Assembly: GCA_023127875.1 (NCBI GenBank)
Contig: JAGMFA010000103.1
Span: 1 to 7,243, forward strand
DNA from: Candidatus Zixiibacteriota bacterium
GTDB taxonomy: Bacteria > Zixibacteria > MSB-5A5 > SM1-73
DNA: 7,243 nt
Direction of reading: 5' to 3'
The position numbers were made by a program, and so were the translations under genes. Every line of letters begins with the position of its first letter. Within the stretch, counting starts at the first letter, position 1. The notes beneath the pieces were generated by a model. The model saw only the letters and a list, made by a program, of their open reading frames with translations. It was not told the origin of the DNA and did no database searches. This document shows, piece by piece, positions 1 through 4,378 of this stretch.

Positions 1-203
1 TATATGCTCCCCTTAGTAACTATCTTTTTCTTGTCAAGATTTTTAGCCACTAAAATGGAGAAGAACCAAAACAATGAATTGATCGAAGATAGTCGTGCTC
101 TCATTCCCTTTATCTCGACTAAACCTTCATAGTAACACTTGTTTCCCCGTCCGAGAAAATCAAATTCTCATCGGTCAAAATATGACCACCTTCCTTTTGT
201 TTC
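1..203. other. Non-coding region downstream of lon
   Basis: No gene is supported here. On the minus strand, just after the lon stop, two short hairpins follow one another: GGTCA/TGACC (173-177 with 183-187) and GAGAA/TTCTC (153-157 with 165-169). Neither is followed by a T-run in the lon direction, so I do not call a rho-independent terminator. At the left edge the minus strand reads AAGGGGAG (14 to 7) followed by CATATA at the window end. If the next two bases off-window were TG, this would be a well-spaced ribosome binding site for a further leftward gene. That is a guess from the edge only. Confidence 0.4.
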
Positions 204-2669
204 CTAACGTTTCTTAGCTACCTTCTTTTTGACCCTTTTGTTTTTGCTCACCTTTCTTTTTTGCGTCTTCACCATCTTGCCTATCTCTCTTCTCAATATT
301 TCCTCGATACTTCTCTGAGTTTCGTCATGTTCTAAAAGAGCATGCTTAAACACATCTTCGATTCTTTCCACGAAGATAAAATCGGTCTCTTCTTTGATCT
401 TTTCCGGCAGGTCCAAGAGATTCTTTTCATTTCCTTTGGGAAGGATCACCTGTCGGATTCCCACTCGGTGTGCGGCAGATGCCTTCTCCCGCACCCCAGC
501 CACCGGAATCACCCTCCCCCTCAAAGAGACTTCGCCAGACATAGCTATATCATTTCTTATGGGTTTGTCGCTCATAACCGAGGCTATGGCCAGGGAGACC
601 GTGATGCCGGCCGAGGGTCCATCCTTTGGAATGGATCCGGAGGGAAAGTGAATATGAATATCATGGTTAGTGAAATCATCATAGTTTATTCCCAAGATCT
701 CGGCTTTGGAACGAACGTAGCTATGGGCGGCTTGAATGGACTCCTTCATCACCTCACCCAATTGTCCGGTGAAGATCACCTGTCCACTTCCTTTCATCTT
801 CAGAGCTTCGATCAACATCAGATCTCCGCCCGCCTCAGTCCAGGCAAGTCCGATGGCAACGCCGATCTCCGGATGTTTGGGAACTATGTCCGGAATGTAA
901 ACCGGTGTGCCTAAATACTCCACCAGATTGTCAGTGGTAACTGTACATGGAGAAAAACTCTGCGAGGCTTTAGTTCTGGCACATTTGCGACAGATGTTCT
1001 CCATCTCCCTCTGCAGGCTCCTGATCCCTGCCTCCACCGTATATTGCCGTATTATCTTTTTTAAAGCCTCATCAGTGAACTGAATGTCTTGCTCTGATAA
1101 ACCATGCTTGTTAAGTAACATGGGCAGGATAAACTTCTTGGCAATCTCCAGCTTCTCCTCATCTATGAATCCAGAGAATTCAATCATCTCCATCAGATCA
1201 AAAAGAGAACCGGGAATCTCATCCGGTACCAGGGCGGTGGTTACAAATATCACATCCGAAAGATCGAAACCAACTCCCAGATAGTTATCCAAGAAACTAA
1301 AATTTTTATCCGGGTCCAAAGCTTCGGCTAAAGTGGCGGCAGGATCACCTTTAAGGTTCTCTTTTGCCATCTTGTCCACCGGCTCTATCATCATTACTGG
1401 ATTGGAGCAACCTGCCTCTTTTATGGCACCCAGAATCTTTCCAGGAAATGCCTCGGTATAAGTTGAGCGGGTTCCCTTGATTTCAGATTCATCCCTCACC
1501 CCCGCCACGTTTACCCTGACAAATTTTCTCCCCAGTGCTTTGGCAATTGCTTGAGCTAAGGACGTTTTCCCTGTTCCAGCCGGACCCACAAAGCACAAAA
1601 CTATTCCCTTAAAGTCCTTTTTTAGTTTTCTAACGCTGAATAACTGCAGGAGGTTTTCCTTTACCTTCTTCTGCCCGAAATGTTCGGAAGTTAAGATTTT
1701 CTCCATTCCCTCTATGTCCACTTCACCATACCTCTCCTTTGTCCAAGGTAAAGAGAGAAACCAATCTATATGTGTTCTCACCATGCCATACTCAGCCGAA
1801 GCGGTGGAGATCAATCTCAATCTCTCCGCCTCCAGCAAAGCCTGTTTTTCCACATAAGGAGGAAGAGACGAAGCTTTGATTTTCTCCTTCAGTTCTACAA
1901 CTTCCCTTTCCTGAAGCCCTGGTTCTTCCAACTCCTCTCTTATGGTTTTTAGCTCTTCCCATAGAATATGTTCTTTTACCTTTCTCTCTAAATCTCTTCG
2001 TACCTCCGATGTTAAGCTTTTTGCCAGTTCGGCTTTTTTAACCTCCCCCTCCAACAGCTCAATTAATTTTACCAGTCTCTGTCCTACATTTAACTCTTCC
2101 AGAATCTTCTGTTTAGCCGCAAGATCAAAATGAAACGTCGATGCTACCATATCTGCAAGCTTGCCGGGAGTATCGGTATTCATGCTAAAGATATGATAAA
2201 GCTCCGCAGGGTAAGTTGAATCGAGTTCCACCAAACGCTTGACTTGCCCCATGATTCTATTTACTAGTTGCTTCTCCTCTTCCGGATCACCTCTTTTCGC
2301 CTTCACATATTCAACTTCCGCAACAAAGTAGGGTTGCACCTGTGAGAATCTCTTTAAACGGACTCTTTTCATCCCTTCCACGGTCACCTGCATGCCCCCT
2401 TCGCCGAATTCCTCAATTTTTGTTATCTTTGCCGCCACTCCTATAGTGGACAACTGCTCTGGGGCAAGTTGGCTTATATTGGTAGTTCGAGTAAAAGTTA
2501 AAGCAATGATTTCACCAGTCTTACCCCGATCTTGAAGCAACCGCAGATTTCTCTCATACCCCACCTGAATGGTGGAGATGCCCGGAGGAAAGAGAACCGT
2601 GCTCATCAGAGGGAGCACCGGCAAAACCTCCGGCATGCGTTCTTCTGACACTTTATTTTCCAGGCTCAT
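204..2669 (-). CDS. lon: LonA-type protease with degenerate AAA+ ATPase site and lysine-rich tail
   Basis: Cytoplasmic Lon-family protein of 821 aa, normal LonA length. Domains in order: Lon substrate-binding N-domain (about 17-205, starting LPVLPL), helical linker (205-320), AAA+ module (about 330-560), Ser-Lys protease domain (about 600-780), and a basic tail (798-821). The protease dyad is intact: S686 in KDGPSAGI and K729 in GVREK, 43 residues apart as in E. coli Lon (S679/K722). Walker A is present (GPAGTGKT, 362-369) and so is sensor-2 Arg (R550 in EAGIRSLQR). The usual LLDEIDKM of Walker B reads MIEPVDKM, giving E429 and P430 in place of Asp and the catalytic Glu. Sensor-1 TAN is TAL (L480), and the Arg finger of LLDRMEVI is L492. 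Pore loop TYIG is TYTE (404-406). Family membership is certain; normal ATP-driven unfolding is doubtful. ATG at 2669 has a weak Shine-Dalgarno. Met12 (2636, preceded by AGAAG) is an alternative start. Confidence 0.95.
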   Translation of the reverse strand: MSLENKVSEERMPEVLPVLPLMSTVLFPPGISTIQVGYERNLRLLQDRGKTGEIIALTFTRTTNISQLAPEQLSTIGVAAKITKIEEFGEGGMQVTVEGMKRVRLKRFSQVQPYFVAEVEYVKAKRGDPEEEKQLVNRIMGQVKRLVELDSTYPAELYHIFSMNTDTPGKLADMVASTFHFDLAAKQKILEELNVGQRLVKLIELLEGEVKKAELAKSLTSEVRRDLERKVKEHILWEELKTIREELEEPGLQEREVVELKEKIKASSLPPYVEKQALLEAERLRLISTASAEYGMVRTHIDWFLSLPWTKERYGEVDIEGMEKILTSEHFGQKKVKENLLQLFSVRKLKKDFKGIVLCFVGPAGTGKTSLAQAIAKALGRKFVRVNVAGVRDESEIKGTRSTYTEAFPGKILGAIKEAGCSNPVMMIEPVDKMAKENLKGDPAATLAEALDPDKNFSFLDNYLGVGFDLSDVIFVTTALVPDEIPGSLFDLMEMIEFSGFIDEEKLEIAKKFILPMLLNKHGLSEQDIQFTDEALKKIIRQYTVEAGIRSLQREMENICRKCARTKASQSFSPCTVTTDNLVEYLGTPVYIPDIVPKHPEIGVAIGLAWTEAGGDLMLIEALKMKGSGQVIFTGQLGEVMKESIQAAHSYVRSKAEILGINYDDFTNHDIHIHFPSGSIPKDGPSAGITVSLAIASVMSDKPIRNDIAMSGEVSLRGRVIPVAGVREKASAAHRVGIRQVILPKGNEKNLLDLPEKIKEETDFIFVERIEDVFKHALLEHDETQRSIEEILRREIGKMVKTQKRKVSKNKRVKKKVAKKR

Positions 2670-2745
2670 AATTCACACATGAGATTTCGTATTTTGAAAT
2701 TCAAATCTTTGTGAAAAAATCGTTTCTTACTTATAGTCGATAAAT

Positions 2746-2775
2746 AGAATAATCGATCTTTCTGTCCGGTGTCAA
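2746..2775 (-). promoter_or_regulatory. Sigma70-type promoter of lon
   Basis: On the minus strand a perfect -35 TTGACA (2775-2770) is followed after 18 bp by TATTCT (2751-2746, four of six matches to TATAAT). The predicted transcript would start near 2739 and have a leader of about 70 nt before the ATG at 2669. A 5-bp inverted repeat, TCGAT (2737-2741) and ATCGA (2752-2756), brackets the -10 and could be an operator, but it is short. No CIRCE-type heat-shock operator is seen. Confidence 0.6.
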
Positions 2776-3391
2776 GTGTTATTTTAGATAATACTGAAAA
2801 CACGAAAATTTTGGTGCGCGGGGGCGTCTCATCACCTTCTGCCATTTTTTAAAAGCTTACCTTGATTTGTTTTCAATAACCTGATTTCATAGGTATAAGC
2901 TTCAGCCTTGCATTCATTTTGGAACCTAAAGGTTTCCGCTACTTTATCTATTACAAGAATGTACCTGAAAGTCAAAGAAGCATATTTTTTTATCGGTCAG
3001 TTGGAAATAAACTTCATCTCCCCAAAGTGAGTAGGATTTAAAGGGATAGGTGAAAAGCCCAAACTATTGCAACCGAATTAAATAAATTAACATAATCACC
3101 TACTTCCCTTTGCCCCTCCCATCAAGAAGCCCCCTTATAATAGCTGGTAAAGGGTGAAGAAGGTCTCTGAACTCAGAATAGAAACAGAATAATATCAACT
3201 TTGTTCTGCAAAATTATGTGTTTTATTCACTATAATTATAAAGACGCATATTCGTATGAATGCATACGCATCTGAACGGGATTAACTCATAAGTTTTGCC
3301 ACAAGCCATGGTTCACCATGAATGGAACTCCAACAATATTGATCATACGTGTGATATTAAAGCACCTTGCTAATAACGACATTTCTGCTTT
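2776..3391. other. AT-rich intergenic stretch, no gene recognised
   Basis: More than 600 bp without a supported gene on either strand. It contains small palindromes only: GGAACCT/AGGTTTCC (2921-2937, one bulged T), CGTATG/CATACG (3253-3268, loop AATG) and CATGGT/ACCATG (3307-3320, loop of two). TATAAT strings occur at 3136-3141 and 3231-3236, but neither has a -35 at proper spacing. Reading frames here are short and lack credible starts. Confidence 0.5.
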
Positions 3392-3437
3392 CCCAGACGA
3401 GCCGACGCCCACCCGTACGGGTGCCCTCCCGTCTGGG
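3392..3437. repeat. Nested palindrome (cruciform-like)
   Basis: An outer 8-bp inverted repeat, CCCAGACG (3392-3399) and CGTCTGGG (3430-3437), encloses a perfect 14-bp palindrome CACCCGTACGGGTG (3410-3423). It is GC-rich against AT-rich surroundings. The form resembles REP-type intergenic palindromes. There is no T-run, so it is not a standard terminator. Confidence 0.75.
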
Positions 3438-3483
3438 GGTCTCCGTCATCCAGCGGGAAAGCCCGAATTGTGGGTCTTGAGAT

Positions 3484-3662
3484 AGGCGGATGATAACATC
3501 CGAGGCTGTCTAAAAACGCCAAAACTGTAGTGGACGAACTTGCTCGTCGGTCTTTTGTTGCCATCTAAGAAGTTGGAATTCAAAGGAATTTAAATCGCCC
3601 CAAAAACCCGAAAAGCAAGCCTTTCCACTACAAAACCACTTTTTCGACAGTCTCATCCGCCT
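3484..3662. repeat. Older palindrome split by the MITE-like element
   Basis: AGGCGGAT (3484-3491) and ATCCGCCT (3655-3662) are perfect 8-bp inverted repeats. Removing 3502-3654 together with one copy of its ATCC target duplication restores a compact hairpin with an 8-bp stem and the 6-nt loop GATAAC. I infer this was the pre-insertion site. Confidence 0.65.
3502..3654. mobile_element. MITE-like non-autonomous element, 153 bp, with 4-bp target duplication
   Basis: The ends are imperfect terminal inverted repeats: GAGGCTGTCTAAAAA (3502-3516) against the reverse complement of the right end, GAGACTGTCGAAAAA (3654-3640), 13 of 15 identical. Internal inverted matches continue at similar distances from the ends: GTAGTGGA (3527-3534) with TCCACTAC (3624-3631), and CTTGCT (3539-3544) with AGCAAG (3614-3619). 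The element is flanked directly by ATCC on both sides (3498-3501 and 3655-3658), consistent with a 4-bp target site duplication. It encodes no transposase, so it would need one from a related IS elsewhere. The GGCTGTCT-A-rich ends recall those of some DDE-type IS families, but I cannot assign a family. Confidence 0.7.
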
Positions 3663-3746
3663 GTGAGCAGGGGATCATTATCCTGGGGGGCCCGGTGATG
3701 GTGCTGTAACATCTTGATGGATAGCTGGTCATGATGATCCAGTCCT

Positions 3747-3799
3747 CGCTTCCCGTTAGTGTTCCATGGCTGGCAAGCTTCACCAACGGGAAACAAGCG
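3747..3799. repeat. Long imperfect stem-loop
   Basis: Left arm CGCTT-CCCGTT-A-GTG (3747-3761) pairs with right arm CAC-C-AACGGG-AAAC-AAGCG (3781-3799), giving 14 base pairs interrupted by one mismatch and one 4-nt bulge around a 19-nt loop. Only one base separates it from the next hairpin (3801-3817). It may be part of a structured RNA or a repeat remnant; no promoter is seen just upstream. Confidence 0.5.
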
Positions 3800-3800
3800 A

Positions 3801-3817
3801 CGGGTGAAGAACACCCG
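3801..3817. repeat. Short GC-rich hairpin
   Basis: CGGGTG (3801-3806) and CACCCG (3812-3817) form a perfect 6-bp stem with the loop AAGAA. It lies about 20 bp upstream of repeat copy A, in the same relative position that another hairpin holds before repeat copy B (7135-7166). Confidence 0.5.
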
Positions 3818-3834
3818 CCTAAAGTACAGGTGGA

Positions 3835-3900
3835 GCTAAAGCTTCCTCCCTACATTTCTATCCACAAAGGTGAAGTGTTTTACCACAGGTCGTCCAGTTG
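3835..3900 (+). repeat. Dispersed repeat, copy A (upstream of the C25 gene)
   Basis: This segment matches 7172-7237 in direct orientation. The core at 3852-3900 begins with an identical 15-mer ACATTTCTATCCACA and stays similar to the end (CCAGTTG in both), with about seven differences over the core. The first 15-17 bases align less well and need one gap. It contains a small hairpin, GGTGAA-GTGT-TTTACC (3869-3884), conserved as GGTGAA-CTGT-TTTACC in copy B. No function is known to me. Confidence 0.75.
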
Positions 3901-3907
3901 TCTTAGC

Positions 3908-3934
3908 TGGGGCAGGGATTGAACCCCTGCCCCA
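3908..3934. repeat. GC-rich perfect hairpin adjoining repeat copy A
   Basis: TGGGGCAGGG (3908-3917) and CCCTGCCCCA (3925-3934) form a perfect 10-bp stem with the loop ATTGAAC. It has no following T-run, so it is unlikely to be a classical terminator. A diverged relative with the same GGGGCAGGG...TTGAA core lies just after the C25 gene (7135-7166), which makes it a member of a local repeat family. Confidence 0.75.
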
Positions 3935-4109
3935 ACGGAGAGTTCCTTCATAAGTCAAGCAAAATCTTCTTATGCTCACCAAAGAATCAGTTATTCAGTC
4001 AATATTGTCCAAGCCTATCGTAGAGTCTATTCGAGACGCAAGGTTAACTTTTTTCAAGGCTAAGAAATGTAAATACTTAGGTGAAAAAAATCGAGGTTCT
4101 TATGAAAAG

Positions 4110-4129
4110 TGTCAAAATAACGGTTGACA
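4110..4129. promoter_or_regulatory. Inverted repeat overlapping the -35 box (possible operator)
   Basis: TGTCAA (4110-4115) and TTGACA (4124-4129) are a perfect 6-bp inverted repeat with an 8-bp spacer. The right arm is the -35 hexamer of the C25 gene promoter. A dimeric regulator bound here would block RNA polymerase. Alternatively the left arm is a chance minus-strand -35; it has no good -10 partner. Confidence 0.35.
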
Positions 4130-4152
4130 AATCTTGGTTTGGATCATATATT
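4124..4152 (+). promoter_or_regulatory. Strong sigma70-type promoter of the C25-family gene
   Basis: TTGACA (4124-4129) is separated by 17 bp from TATATT (4147-4152): a perfect -35, five of six -10 matches, and ideal spacing. The predicted start is near 4159, leaving a leader of about 220 nt before the ATG at 4379. It is the best promoter match I see in the 1.7-kb intergenic region. Confidence 0.75.
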
Positions 4153-4177
4153 ATAATATCTTTGTATATATTCACGT

Positions 4178-4197
4178 AGGTAAGCTCTGGCTTACCT
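4178..4197 (+). promoter_or_regulatory. Perfect hairpin near the 5' end of the leader
   Basis: AGGTAAGC (4178-4185) and GCTTACCT (4190-4197) form an 8-bp stem with the 4-nt loop TCTG, about 20 nt after the predicted transcript start. It could be a 5' stabilising structure or part of a regulatory leader. The other 180 nt of the leader match no riboswitch class I know. Confidence 0.5.
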
Positions 4198-4363
4198 TGC
4201 CATTCGTAACGCAGTGGACAATGTAGGCGATTTTACATATGAAACAACAAGGTTATAGTAAGGTGGAAATGGAATCAGTACAATAACATGGCAAACGATT
4301 GCTTTTATTTCTCGAAACGCTTAAATCGGAAAATCACCTTATAATTTCATAAAACCCATATTT

Positions 4364-4370
4364 AGGAGGT
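4364..4370 (+). promoter_or_regulatory. Ribosome binding site of the C25-family gene
   Basis: AGGAGGT lies 8 nt before the ATG at 4379, a near-perfect Shine-Dalgarno. It fixes the start codon, which is also followed directly by a typical signal peptide. Confidence 0.85.
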
Positions 4371-4378
4371 AGAAAACT

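Noticed and set aside
342..914. 190-aa plus-strand open frame across the 3' part of lon
   Set aside because: It is antisense to the conserved Lon protease domain; low-complexity His/Ser/Arg-rich translation with no family likeness. The same applies to the other plus-strand frames within 394-2133.
2666..2680. Four-codon ORF (MCEL) whose TGA overlaps the lon ATG as ATGA
   Set aside because: Has no ribosome site itself; such overlaps are common by chance. Translational coupling is possible but unsupported.
2880..3041. 53-codon plus-strand open stretch without ATG, reading GFRYFIYYKNV and onward
   Set aside because: No credible start or ribosome site and no recognisable family; length is within chance for AT-rich DNA, though a gene remnant cannot be excluded.
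3370..3564. 64-aa minus-strand open frame
   Set aside because: It spans the nested palindrome and the MITE-like end, so its openness follows from repeat composition; no ribosome site or domain.
3731..3922. 63-aa plus-strand open frame
   Set aside because: It runs through two hairpins and repeat copy A; copy B is read in a different frame with a different result, so the sequence is not conserved as protein.
3392..3934. Possible CRISPR array
   Set aside because: The repeats are palindromes of different sequence and spacing, not regular identical units with uniform spacers.
4239..4286. 15-codon ORF in the leader of the C25 gene
   Set aside because: No Shine-Dalgarno beyond a weak AGGCGA and no regulatory codon run; likely chance.
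4160..4378. Possible cyclic-di-GMP or other riboswitch in the leader
   Set aside because: Conserved core motifs of the classes I know are absent; only the simple hairpin at 4178-4197 is clear.
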